DNA of 64,000 nt from Polyangia bacterium. Lineage in GTDB: Bacteria > Myxococcota_A > Polyangia > Polyangiales > JAUICN01. Below the pieces are notes generated by a model. That model had not been told where the DNA came from. It did no database searches and saw nothing but the letters and a program-made list of their open reading frames with translations. This document shows positions 44,296 to 54,524 of the stretch, piece after piece (position 1 is the first letter of the stretch; each line of letters begins with the position of its first letter). A program made the translations under genes and the position numbers. The DNA lies in assembly GCA_030427835.1 (NCBI GenBank), contig JAUICN010000001.1, positions 351,955 through 415,954 on the forward strand. The letters run 5' to 3'.

Positions 44296-45102
44296 CTACT
44301 GGGGCTTACCCGGTGCGATCAGGGCCCAGTGACGGCCCGTGACTCCCTTGTCCCTTCGATGGGAGAAAAACCTATCTTTCTCTGAAAAACTACAGCCCCC
44401 GGTGTCGAAAAGGCGGCCGTGGTCGATGCCCGCTTTACCCAGCTGGTGGCGCAGGGCACGGGCCATGTCCACCACGTGCATGCCCGAGGGGTGGTTGGGC
44501 CACCGGAAATGCACCTCGGGCGACGATGCATCGGCTAACTTTCCTGCAACCTCGGGGCCTACCTCGAATACCCGTGGGCGAATGTGGGGCCCAATGGCCA
44601 CAAGGACGGATTCCCTTTTCGCACCGAGACCCACCATTTGATCCAGGGCAAGGGGAACGATGCCAGCTACGATGCCTCTCCAACCGGCGTGCACGGCAGC
44701 CACGATGGAACTGGTGGGGTCAGCGAGTAACACCGGAACGCAATCTGCCGTACGAACCGCCACGGGGAAGGCGCCCGGAAGGGCGATCAACCCGTCGGCC
44801 AGCTCCTGGGACAGGGGCGCCGGGTCCTGGCCGGGCCCCAACACCCGGATCTCCGCACTGTGGGTTTGGCGCACCTCAGCCACGGGCGTCGTTGCCGCAA
44901 GCCCCACCCACTCGCAGGCCACGCGCCTATTGGCCGCCACCCGTTGGGGATCGTCGTGGAGGTGCTCATTGCTGGGTGTGGGCGGTGCCAGGGACCCGAA
45001 GTTGAGGGAATCGAAAGGGCCCGTGCTCACGCCGCCGTTTCGATCGAGAAAACCGTGTGGGAAGCCTGCGTCCAGCATCTGGGGGGCTTGAAGTACCGCC
45101 AT
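44296..45102 (-). CDS. pgeF: Peptidoglycan editing factor PgeF (YfiH/laccase-domain)
   Basis: 268 residues. Purine nucleoside/peptidoglycan-precursor-processing family, once called multicopper polyphenol oxidase. Zinc-binding His/Cys/His are in VRQTHSAE, VRTADCVPVLLAD and AAVHAGWRGIVAG; GGCSFSEKDRFFSHRRD is the usual C-terminal segment. It stands upstream of folC with 115 bp between them. Confidence 0.93.
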   Translation of the reverse strand: MAVLQAPQMLDAGFPHGFLDRNGGVSTGPFDSLNFGSLAPPTPSNEHLHDDPQRVAANRRVACEWVGLAATTPVAEVRQTHSAEIRVLGPGQDPAPLSQELADGLIALPGAFPVAVRTADCVPVLLADPTSSIVAAVHAGWRGIVAGIVPLALDQMVGLGAKRESVLVAIGPHIRPRVFEVGPEVAGKLADASSPEVHFRWPNHPSGMHVVDMARALRHQLGKAGIDHGRLFDTGGCSFSEKDRFFSHRRDKGVTGRHWALIAPGKPQ

Positions 45103-45137
45103 TGGGGGGGTGTACCACGGGCATCGGGTGGTGGGTG

Positions 45138-45169
45138 CGGGATCTGTGGGTCGCGGGATCTGTGGGTCG
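45138..45169. repeat. 16-bp tandem duplication between pgeF and the SCP2 gene
   Basis: CGGGATCTGTGGGTCG occurs at 45138-45153 and again, unchanged, at 45154-45169, in the divergent promoter region. Confidence 0.9.
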
Positions 45170-45221
45170 CCCGTCGCCGACCACCGGCCGATTCCTGGCC
45201 GACCTGCTAGGGTGGCGCCCC

Positions 45222-45659
45222 ATGAGCGGTCATCCTTTTCCCTCCGAGGCCTGGACAGGGGCCTATGCAGACGCAGTCAACGGCAACCCCAAGTACCGGG
45301 AAGCGGGCAAGGCCTGGACCCACGGATCTGTGGCCATGGTCATCGCGGCAGACCCTGACCGGGGCCTGAATGTGGAAAAGGGGATGATTCTCGATGTGAA
45401 CGAGGGCCAATGCCGGGGCACGGAATACGTGACCGGACGGGAAGCGGCGTCCGTGGCGGATTTTGTGATTGTGGCCACCTACGACGACTGGCGCAGCGTC
45501 ATCGGTGGAGAGATCGACCCCATCAAGGGCATGATGCAGGGCCGGTTGAAGCTCACCAAGGGGCACCTGCCCACCATGCTTCGGTTTGTGGAGTCCTCTC
45601 GGCAGCTGGTGGTAAGCGCAAGCCTGGTGCCCACGGACTTCTCCCGCATGGAGCCCTAA
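45222..45659 (+). CDS. SCP2 sterol-binding-domain protein
   Basis: 145 residues forming one SCP2-like lipid-binding domain: NPKYREAGKAWTHGSVAMVI, ADFVIVATYDDWRSVIGGEIDPIKGMMQGRLKL-type core and TMLRFVESSRQLV. Such proteins bind lipids or acyl-CoA in a hydrophobic tunnel. ATG 45222 gives a compact domain. It is followed 7 bp later by a second gene of similar fold. Confidence 0.88.
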   Translation: MSGHPFPSEAWTGAYADAVNGNPKYREAGKAWTHGSVAMVIAADPDRGLNVEKGMILDVNEGQCRGTEYVTGREAASVADFVIVATYDDWRSVIGGEIDPIKGMMQGRLKLTKGHLPTMLRFVESSRQLVVSASLVPTDFSRMEP

Positions 45660-45666
45660 CTGAACC

Positions 45667-46293
45667 ATGGTCGGTGAATCGGACGCGGGTGTTGAATTGG
45701 CCGGAAACGTGGAACTGGGACCGGGGGCGGACCAGGGTTTTGCATCCATGATGGCCGAGCTGGTGCGGCAAAACCTGCAGGACGATGCCTCCAAGCGCGA
45801 CGACTTTCAGCGACTGAAGGGCCGGGTATGCATGGTTGTGGAAGACGCGGAAGTCACCATTACGTTGGCATTTGGCGGGGGGAACCTTCGGGTGGATGTG
45901 GGAACCGTGGGCACGCCTGACTTGACTCTGCGGGCCACGAGCGAATGGATTACCCAGATGTCGCTGATGGAATGGACATCCGTGCGGCAGCTTACCCAGA
46001 ACAGCCCGACCGCCCGGCGCCTGTCCCGGCTGTTTGCCACACCTTTGAAGACCCTGTGGATCTCGATGGGTCCTATTCCAACAGATGGGATGGCTCGACG
46101 GGCTGTGGCGCCCGTGGTCAGGGTACTCAAGCACGTGGACCACCGCTGGCTGCAAAGGCGCTTTCCGGACTGGAAAGGCCAAACCACGCGGGAAATTGCG
46201 GGAGCTACCCGGGAGGGCAAGCTCCATTCCCACTTTAACCGTAGGGGCGCCACGATGGTTCTGCCCCTCTCAAGACTGCTGAGTGTGGTCTGA
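45667..46293 (+). CDS. SCP2-like hypothetical protein
   Basis: 208 residues. The middle (residues ~45-110: DFQRLKGRVCMVVEDAEVTI...GTPDLTLRATSEWITQMSLMEW) has the strand/helix pattern of SCP2 domains, but the match is weak. The C-terminal ~70 residues are basic and unrecognised. Likely co-transcribed with the preceding SCP2 gene. Lipid-related function is an inference. Confidence 0.6.
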   Translation: MVGESDAGVELAGNVELGPGADQGFASMMAELVRQNLQDDASKRDDFQRLKGRVCMVVEDAEVTITLAFGGGNLRVDVGTVGTPDLTLRATSEWITQMSLMEWTSVRQLTQNSPTARRLSRLFATPLKTLWISMGPIPTDGMARRAVAPVVRVLKHVDHRWLQRRFPDWKGQTTREIAGATREGKLHSHFNRRGATMVLPLSRLLSVV

Positions 46294-46326
46294 TCGGCCT
46301 GTTTTTTTTGATCGGGGTTTGATCGA
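46291..46326. repeat. TGATCG repeats beginning at the stop codon
   Basis: TGATCGG at 46291 (containing the gene's TGA), TGATCGG at 46309 after a T8 tract, and TGATCGA at 46320. No strong stem precedes the T-run, so terminator function is doubtful. Confidence 0.6.
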
Positions 46327-46357
46327 CCCGGCTTCATAAACGGGCCTGAGCACCTGT

Positions 46358-46444
<87 letters not shown>

Positions 46445-46586
46445 GAGCGGCGGCAAGTTAGCCCGCAGGGGATTGATGTCAAGGATGGGCCGATTCGCTG
46501 GGTTCTTCGTCCCTTTGCTTGACGGTGGGGCCCTGGGGCAGGGAGACTGGGGGCAGAGAGACTGGGGAAAGGATTGTGGAGGTTCG

Positions 46587-46946
46587 ATGTTTCAGGACGT
46601 TTTAAGGGACGTGGTAGAGCGGTCGGGTGGTGGTATGGCTGCCCTTTTAATGGGGTTTGACGGCCTACCGGTGGACCAATATGTCAAAGACACCCGTGCC
46701 GTGGAAGTGGAAGCGGTGGCCATGGAGTACACCGTGATTCTCCGCGAGGTGCAAAAAGCGGCCCATCTGTTGGAGGCGGGCGATACCGAGGAGGTGTGCG
46801 TTCGGTCCGAGAACCTGATGACAGTCATGCGGCTGCTCAACAAGGAATACTTTCTCACGCTGACGTTGGCGCCCAACGGCAACCTTGGGAAAGCTCGATA
46901 CCTTATGCGGCAGCATGCTTCCGCCCTGCGGAACGAACTGGAATAG
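46587..46946 (+). CDS. Roadblock/LC7-domain protein
   Basis: 119 residues: MFQDVLRDVVERSGGGMAALLMGFDGLPVDQY begins a roadblock/LC7 fold, with conserved EYTVILREV and FLTLTLAPNGNLGKARYLMR. Relatives include MglB, a GTPase-activating partner of the polarity GTPase MglA, but no GTPase gene is adjacent. GGAGG lies six bases before the ATG. The aroQ gene starts 6 bp after its stop. Confidence 0.88.
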   Translation: MFQDVLRDVVERSGGGMAALLMGFDGLPVDQYVKDTRAVEVEAVAMEYTVILREVQKAAHLLEAGDTEEVCVRSENLMTVMRLLNKEYFLTLTLAPNGNLGKARYLMRQHASALRNELE

Positions 46947-46952
46947 TTTGCC

Positions 46953-47423
46953 ATGGCCTCCAAACGCCAACCGTTGCCCCAGATTTGGGTGTTGCATGGG
47001 CCCAACCTCAATCTCCTGGGCCAGCGCGAGACCGATATCTATGGTCGGGAGGATCTCAAATCAATCAACTCCACGCTAGGGCAGGCCGGCAAGGCGGCGG
47101 GCTACCGCGTGGTGTGCCGCCAGAGCAACCACGAGGGAGAGCTTGTGGATTGGGTACAGCAGGCCCACAAAAAAGCTGTGGGTATTCTTCTCAATGGGGC
47201 GGCCTACACCCATACCTCCGTGGCCCTTCGGGATGCCATCGCCGCGGGCGATTGCCCCTGCGTGGAGGTGCACCTCTCCAACGTGTACAAGCGGGAACCG
47301 TTTCGTCACGGGTCTTTCCTGGCGCCCGTCTGCCTTGGGGTGGTAAGCGGCCTGGGTGCGGCAAGTTACACGGCCGCGCTCCATGGGTTGCTTTCGCACC
47401 TGTCGCGGTACGACGACACCTAG
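46953..47423 (+). CDS. aroQ: 3-dehydroquinate dehydratase, type II
   Basis: 156 residues, shikimate pathway. Signatures: VLHGPNLNLLGQRETDIYG with the active-site loop Arg and Tyr, NHEGELVDWVQQA, AYTHTSVALRDAI (His) and EVHLSNVYKREPFRHGS. One oddity is LNGAAYTH where most members have INPGAYTH. It sits between the roadblock and TPR genes, spaced 6 and 12 bp, suggesting an operon. Confidence 0.95.
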   Translation: MASKRQPLPQIWVLHGPNLNLLGQRETDIYGREDLKSINSTLGQAGKAAGYRVVCRQSNHEGELVDWVQQAHKKAVGILLNGAAYTHTSVALRDAIAAGDCPCVEVHLSNVYKREPFRHGSFLAPVCLGVVSGLGAASYTAALHGLLSHLSRYDDT

Positions 47424-47435
47424 GAACGAGTACGA

Positions 47436-50258
47436 TTGGATAGAGATAGGGAAATTGGTCGCGCAGATCAGGAACTGGAACGGGGAAACTTAGACCGGGC
47501 CATCGAGCTGTACCTGGAGCTCTTCCAACGGGATCCGGCAGATGTTCGCTGTGCCCTCAAACTGGGCGACGCCCTCTCTCGGGCCGACCGGATTCTTGAG
47601 GCCTGCGAAGCCTACGAACGGGCCGCCCAACTCTACCGCGGGCAACGTACCTCCGATCCGGGCCCACCGATCCAGAATGACTCGGGCCAGGGTGACTCGG
47701 GCCAGGGCCAGGCAGGCCAGGGTCAGGCAGGCCAGGGCGATCTACAGAAAGCCGCGGCGGTGTACCAGTATGTGCTGCAACTGGATCCAGGTCGTGGCCA
47801 GGCCTACCACGCGTTGACTGAAGTGTACCAGGCCATGGGGCTCATGGCTGAGGCGGCGCTCACCCTGGATCGATGGGCCACACGCCTGTTTGGGGCCAAC
47901 CACCCCCATGCCATGGAAACGTTGGAAAAGGCCATTGAGTTGGATCCGTCCAATTTTGCGCTGCACATACGTCACGGGGAGGCCCTCTCTAAGCTCAACC
48001 GAATGGACCAGGCGGCCCGTGCGTTTTCCCAGGCCGCTCTGCTGCTCCAGGCCCGTGGACACACGGCAGGTTTTATTAAGGTCGCCGAACGCCTTCTTTA
48101 CCACCGCCCCAAGGATCTGGAGGTTGCCCGCCAGCTTGCCCAACACTACCTGGACATGGGCGACGGCATGCGGGCGCTCACCAAACTGCAACTGGCGTTC
48201 AAGGTGGATCCCCGTGACGTGGAGACCCTGCGCTTGCTTGCGGTGGCCTTTGAGAGCGTCGATCAGGTGGATAAAGCGGCGAGCGTTTGCCGAGAACTTG
48301 GGCGGGTGCATTTGGGGGCCGGGCGGCTCGAGCTGGCTCGGGAAGCCATGGAGTGGGGCCTGCGTATGATGCCCGAACACCGTGTGCTGGGAAGGGAACT
48401 GCAAGAACTTCTCTCCAAGCTTCCTCCCCAGGTGGAGTCGTCTGAGACCCACGATGTGGAAGTCTCCAATACCAGCCTTATTCCGGAGGAAATGGAGGTT
48501 CCGGATGCGAAGGGGCCGGCAGACCCACCTGTGGAGTTGCTCTCCAGCGTACCCCCGGTACCTTCCGGCCCCCCTTTGTTGGGAGCGGAGGACCGGACCA
48601 TGGCGGGCGTGCCTTCGGCGATGTCACCTGGGGCTGCCCGTTCTGTCACCGCCTCGGGAGTCGAGGGCTCCTCACCCGGCACGGCCGGTGCGGGCGGACT
48701 GGGTAGCGCCGGTGGACCGAATAGCACCGGTGGGCTGAGCAGCGGTTGGGCGGACGACAACGGTGCACACAGGACCGCCGTGGCTTTGGCTTCCCCTACG
48801 GTTGGCCGGCCTCCCATGGGGCATTTTCCGGAGGTAGCCACGGGCCAGCTTGTGACTCGCCTTCTAAGTGAAAGCGACGTTTTTCAACGCTACGGGCTGA
48901 CCCAACGGGTGGTTGAACACCTCAAGCAAGTGGTTGAGTTGCAACAGGACCATGTGGAAGCCCGGGAGCGGCTTCGGGATGCCTACCTTGCCCTGGGCCG
49001 TACGGACGAAGCGATCCAGATGCTCTACCAACTGTTTGAGTTGAGCGAGCCCGACCGCACTGCTGTGGCCCACATGTACCTGCGCCAAATTCTAGAACTG
49101 CACCCGGGACACGAGCCTGCCCGTGGGCGGATCGCCGCCCTTGAGGCCCAGGTGTCGTCGCACACCGCAGAAGACGTAGACTACGATGATGAGGGCCTGG
49201 GGCAGCCCACACTTGCTGCCCAACCCCAGGGGCCCCTAGGGGCACCTGGCTCACAAACCCCTGATTTGCAGGATGATTCGCGAGGTGATTCACAGGGTAA
49301 TTTGCAGGCCGGCACGGGGGCGGATCGGAAAACGCCTGTTACGGATCGCCCATCCGCTGGCCTATCCGCTGGGGAAAGCAGCTCGGGGTGGCACACGGAA
49401 CCGCCCACTGCCACCAGGGAGGCGCTGGGTGCGGCCCTGAATCTGGGTTTTGGGGCCGCCACGGCGGATCACCCTGCCCTCTACCCGGCGGATGCACAGG
49501 TGCAGGTTTCCGTGGACCACGATTCCGTGGAGGAGCTCCTGGAAGAAGTGGACGTCTTTCTCTCCCAGGGGCTCTGGGCGGAGGGCCGTGCCCTACTTGA
49601 ACAGGGTGCGGGGCGATTTGCATCCCACCCCCTGGTGCAGCAACGGCTCCGGGAAGTCCTGCAACGGGGCCCGGGGGCGACCCAGGGTGCCCCACCGGAG
49701 ACTAGCCGCGACTCCTATCCTATTTTGGAAGTGGACGTGGACGTGGATTCCGGGCTTCACGTGGAACAGCTTGCTGAAGAACTGGCCGAACTTGTGGATC
49801 CCTTGGAACTGGAGTTTGAGTCCGGGGGAGAAGCCATCGATGCGGAAACCGTGCTGGCAGCTTTCAAAAAGGAGCTGGCTATTCAGGTCTCCGATACGGA
49901 TTCCGAAACCCATTTCAATTTGGGCCTGGCCTACAAGGAGATGGGGTTGTTGCAGGAGGCGGTGGACGAGTTCGCCATGGCCTCTCGTCACCCCGATCAC
50001 GAAAGTGCCGCGCACCTGCTGGCGGGCCTGTGCGAACGTGAGCGGGGCAACCTGCCAGAATCCCTGGAAGCCTTTGAGCGTTCCCTGCATGCCCACGGGG
50101 TAGGGTTACAGGAACAGCTGGTTCTCCACTACGAAATCGGCTGCACGCTTTTGGAACAACACCGGGAGAAGGAAGCGCGTATTTCCCTACAATGGGTGTG
50201 CGACATCCAGCCCGGTTTTAGGGATGTGAAACAGCGGCTCGCATCCATCTCTGGATAG
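47436..50258 (+). CDS. Large TPR-repeat protein
   Basis: 940 residues, soluble. TPR units cover residues ~5-330 and ~485-560 and reappear at 810-940. In between are Gly/Ser/Pro-rich linkers and acidic segments. The N-terminal TPR block is interrupted by SGQG/QAGQG pentapeptides (residues ~84-103) from 15-bp DNA repeats. The start is TTG 47436 (MDRDREIGRADQELERGN). No enzymatic domain is visible; probably a scaffold. Likely the last gene of the roadblock-aroQ operon. Confidence 0.85.
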   Translation: MDRDREIGRADQELERGNLDRAIELYLELFQRDPADVRCALKLGDALSRADRILEACEAYERAAQLYRGQRTSDPGPPIQNDSGQGDSGQGQAGQGQAGQGDLQKAAAVYQYVLQLDPGRGQAYHALTEVYQAMGLMAEAALTLDRWATRLFGANHPHAMETLEKAIELDPSNFALHIRHGEALSKLNRMDQAARAFSQAALLLQARGHTAGFIKVAERLLYHRPKDLEVARQLAQHYLDMGDGMRALTKLQLAFKVDPRDVETLRLLAVAFESVDQVDKAASVCRELGRVHLGAGRLELAREAMEWGLRMMPEHRVLGRELQELLSKLPPQVESSETHDVEVSNTSLIPEEMEVPDAKGPADPPVELLSSVPPVPSGPPLLGAEDRTMAGVPSAMSPGAARSVTASGVEGSSPGTAGAGGLGSAGGPNSTGGLSSGWADDNGAHRTAVALASPTVGRPPMGHFPEVATGQLVTRLLSESDVFQRYGLTQRVVEHLKQVVELQQDHVEARERLRDAYLALGRTDEAIQMLYQLFELSEPDRTAVAHMYLRQILELHPGHEPARGRIAALEAQVSSHTAEDVDYDDEGLGQPTLAAQPQGPLGAPGSQTPDLQDDSRGDSQGNLQAGTGADRKTPVTDRPSAGLSAGESSSGWHTEPPTATREALGAALNLGFGAATADHPALYPADAQVQVSVDHDSVEELLEEVDVFLSQGLWAEGRALLEQGAGRFASHPLVQQRLREVLQRGPGATQGAPPETSRDSYPILEVDVDVDSGLHVEQLAEELAELVDPLELEFESGGEAIDAETVLAAFKKELAIQVSDTDSETHFNLGLAYKEMGLLQEAVDEFAMASRHPDHESAAHLLAGLCERERGNLPESLEAFERSLHAHGVGLQEQLVLHYEIGCTLLEQHREKEARISLQWVCDIQPGFRDVKQRLASISG

Positions 50259-50272
50259 CCAAGCCAACCACT

Positions 50273-50348
50273 TGGAGCGGGCGACCGGATTCGAACCGGC
50301 GACATTCAGCATGGGAAGCTGACACTCTACCAACTGAGTTACACCCGC
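50273..50348 (-). tRNA. tRNA-Gly (anticodon CCC)
   Basis: Acceptor GCGGGTG/CGCCCGC, discriminator T, encoded CCA (50273-50275). Anticodon stem TCAGC/GCTGA with loop TTCCCAT; T arm GGTTCGAATCC. It lies opposite to the TPR gene, 14 bp past that gene's stop. Confidence 0.97.
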
Positions 50349-50402
50349 GAGTTCCCAGGTGTAGCAACGCGCCACCAGGATTCAAATGGAGCACCCAAGG
50401 AT

Positions 50403-50957
50403 TTAGACCTCGTCGTCGGGAAAGGTGGCTTGCGGCGGAAGCAGCGTGTTGGTGTGGATGGCGGCGTCCGAGTCTTTCGCCTCGGGGGGCGGTGCAAGGA
50501 TGGAACTCCGGTACCTGGATTGGATCATCTCTGCCAGGGGCTGCACGCCTTCCCTTCGATCAAAGGGTACATAGGGCACTTTGGCTTGTTGGAGTCTCTG
50601 GCAAAAATGGATGCCCCAGGGCTGGTCATGCCCCCAAACCACGGTGGTGAACTCCCTGGACTGTTGGCCCAACCAGGGAATCAACAGCCCGTTGTCATCC
50701 CGTACGGGGTCAATCGCATCCACCACCACGATGGAGGGGCACCATAGACCAAATTTCTCTTCGACCTTCTTGGGGTTCACCAGGGTATTGACCTGTACCA
50801 CCTGCGCGGCCATGGCCTCCCTCAACGCCACCTCGAGGGAAGCATTCCCTGAAACCACAGCGACCTGGGTGGGGCCTAGCGCACCAGGAACCTGAAGCGT
50901 ACTGCGCCCCTCTTCCCCCCCGCTTGGATCGTACGCGTCGGCCATTCTAGGAAACAT
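50403..50957 (-). CDS. Receiver-like hypothetical protein
   Basis: 184 residues. The middle (residues ~30-145) alternates strands and helices like a CheY receiver: QVAVVSGNASLEVALREAM, then SIVVVDAIDPVRDDNG with a possible phospho-acceptor Asp, then FTTVVWGHDQPW and VPYVPFDRREGVQPLAEMIQ. The usual acidic pair near strand 1 and the Lys of strand 5 are not evident, so it may be a non-phosphorylated pseudo-receiver. Starts at 50957 or 50945 are both possible. Confidence 0.6.
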   Translation of the reverse strand: MFPRMADAYDPSGGEEGRSTLQVPGALGPTQVAVVSGNASLEVALREAMAAQVVQVNTLVNPKKVEEKFGLWCPSIVVVDAIDPVRDDNGLLIPWLGQQSREFTTVVWGHDQPWGIHFCQRLQQAKVPYVPFDRREGVQPLAEMIQSRYRSSILAPPPEAKDSDAAIHTNTLLPPQATFPDDEV

Positions 50958-50971
50958 CCATACCAGGTATT

Positions 50972-52416
<1,445 letters not shown>

Positions 52417-52548
52417 CTAGTGATTGTTCCGGGTTCTTTTCGATTTTCTTTCCGGGGACCGTCACCGGCATTCGATTGCCCTTAATTTTCCCAATTGCGC
52501 CGTCCTGTACTTTGATATGGTGACCCTTACCGTGACGACCCAATTTTC

Positions 52549-54510
52549 ATGAACAATTTCCTCAAAAGCTATCGAATCCACCCTCTCTATTTGGCCTCCG
52601 CGGCCCTGCTGCTGTTCAGCGGAGCCCTCTTGATGGCCTGTGACAACGGCTGCAGCTGTGGTGGCACACCTCCCGTGGCGGAACTGATCACCCTGGAGGG
52701 GGAAGTCACCCGGGACTTCCGGGACGCACCACGGGCATGGAAGGCCACTGCGATTGGGGACGGCTACCATATTGGAGATGCGGTCCGCACCGGAAACGAC
52801 TCCAACGCCAAGGTCAAGCTTTCCGGAGGTGGGGGGCTGGTGCTTGTGGCGGACACGGTGGTTCGGTTCCTTTCCAATGGTGGAAATGGGCAGATCGGGA
52901 GCATCGGCCTGGAAATGGGATCGGCCACGGTGGAATCTGGGGATCAGGACCTGTTGCTTGTGGGCGACTTTGGGGAGGCCCTTATCCGGGCTGGGACCAA
53001 GCTTGTGGTGGAGTTTGGCGATGGCACGGTCGCGTTTGATGCCATGTTTGGGTCTGCGGTCCTTTCCAGGGAGGGCAGGGACGACATTAGCATCACGCCA
53101 GACAAGCGCCTGTTGCTGGCACTGGAACTGGGAGACGCTGTGATCGACCCTCAACCGGTTGAGGAGCCGGTTGAGGAGCCCCTGGACCTTCCAGAGATGA
53201 TTCAGATCGCCATCGAAGGGCGTGGGGTGCAGCGACAGGGAGAGGATGGCCAGTGGGTCCCCCTGGACAGCAGCACCACCGAAGTTCCCGTGGGTTCGTT
53301 GTTGAAGGTGACAGGTAGGGCCGAGGCCACCGTCTCTCGAGGGGGAGAATCCCATGTGCTACACCGCAATACGGAAGCACTTATTGGCACCGACCAGGGG
53401 GAGCTCGTGGGAATGAACCGGGGCTACGAGAGCTCGGCTGCCACAGAAAACTCCTCCAACACGCGGGTGCCTGGGGGAGTCATTGCAGTTCGCAAGAATG
53501 TATTGACGTCCCGTGCCGATATTCACATGCGTGGGGACGACGCGGTTATTCATGCCACCCGTGGCACCACACTGATTCAGGGCAACAAGGAGTCCTACCT
53601 GCTGCGTACGGGAGAAACTGCCACACTGTTGGCGGACGGGCGTATTGAATCCCAAAGTCGGGCTCCCTCACGGGCCCATTTGGAGGTTCGCGCCGGGGAG
53701 TCGGTCACCGTGCATGCACCGAAACCACCGGTTTCAGTTCGGGTGAATTTTCGTTCCAAGTGCTCCGGTGAGGGACTGGTGGAAATCGCCCGGGGCGGTT
53801 CTTTTCGCAACGTGTCAGGCCGCTCTTTTGGTGAGGGCGCTGCCAACGTTCGCCTCCCCTCAGGCAACGCCCGATACCGTGTGCGTTGTTCTGAAAATGG
53901 AACCCCCTCGGATGCGGCCGTGGCAGACGGGGTGATTACTATCCGTAGGGATAGTGGCCGGGCCCAGCTTCCCCGTCGGCCCACCCGCAACGTGGTGGAT
54001 ACGGACGGTCGCCGCTACACCATCCTGTATCAAAACCACCTGCCCATCGTGATGGCCCGTTGGAGCAAGGCCCCGGGGGCCGGCCCGTACAATCTGCACT
54101 TGAAGAGCGGCGGCAGTCGAGCGCAGGTCACCCCTAGCAACCAACCCATGGTCACGCTCAACAGTGGCGAAGTGCCCGAGGGAACCCACACATTGTGGTT
54201 TGAGGCCGGGGGTGCAAAATCCAAGGAAACCGTGGTTCGGGTAAGCTACGACAACGCTTCGCCTGCCTGCTACCTGCAGGAACCGGCACCGAGCGCAGCG
54301 ATCGCCCACGGAGCCTCTGTCAAGGTATCGGGTGTGGCCGTGGAGGGCTGGGCCGTGCATATTGGTGGCACTCCCATTTCGCTCGATCACAGCATGCGTT
54401 TTTCAACCGAGACGGTTGCTCCCAATGACCTGGATGGCATCGTGATTCGCCTCACCCATCCTCGGTTTGGAACGCATTTGTACCTTCGACGGGTTGGAGG
54501 AACCCCCTGA
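52549..54510 (+). CDS. FecR-domain lipoprotein
   Basis: 653 residues. The signal peptide ends in lipobox LLMACDN (Cys31). The N-terminal half has two FecR-like beta domains (GYHIGDAVRTGNDSNAKVKLSGGGGLVLVADT; VPVGSLLKVTGRAEATVSRGG), known for reading out signals or lining envelope assemblies. A PVEEPVEEP linker from a 12-bp DNA repeat joins them. The C-terminal half holds Ig-like or beta-sandwich segments. The Ser/Thr kinase gene starts 14 bp downstream, so the lipoprotein may serve that kinase (inference). Confidence 0.82.
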   Translation: MNNFLKSYRIHPLYLASAALLLFSGALLMACDNGCSCGGTPPVAELITLEGEVTRDFRDAPRAWKATAIGDGYHIGDAVRTGNDSNAKVKLSGGGGLVLVADTVVRFLSNGGNGQIGSIGLEMGSATVESGDQDLLLVGDFGEALIRAGTKLVVEFGDGTVAFDAMFGSAVLSREGRDDISITPDKRLLLALELGDAVIDPQPVEEPVEEPLDLPEMIQIAIEGRGVQRQGEDGQWVPLDSSTTEVPVGSLLKVTGRAEATVSRGGESHVLHRNTEALIGTDQGELVGMNRGYESSAATENSSNTRVPGGVIAVRKNVLTSRADIHMRGDDAVIHATRGTTLIQGNKESYLLRTGETATLLADGRIESQSRAPSRAHLEVRAGESVTVHAPKPPVSVRVNFRSKCSGEGLVEIARGGSFRNVSGRSFGEGAANVRLPSGNARYRVRCSENGTPSDAAVADGVITIRRDSGRAQLPRRPTRNVVDTDGRRYTILYQNHLPIVMARWSKAPGAGPYNLHLKSGGSRAQVTPSNQPMVTLNSGEVPEGTHTLWFEAGGAKSKETVVRVSYDNASPACYLQEPAPSAAIAHGASVKVSGVAVEGWAVHIGGTPISLDHSMRFSTETVAPNDLDGIVIRLTHPRFGTHLYLRRVGGTP

Positions 54511-54524
54511 ACTACCAGGATCCC

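Noticed and set aside
46291..46326. Rho-independent terminator with the T8 run after the SCP2-like gene
   Set aside because: No stable stem precedes the T-run; only an AGAC/GTCT pairing is possible, so it is reported as a repeat, not a terminator.
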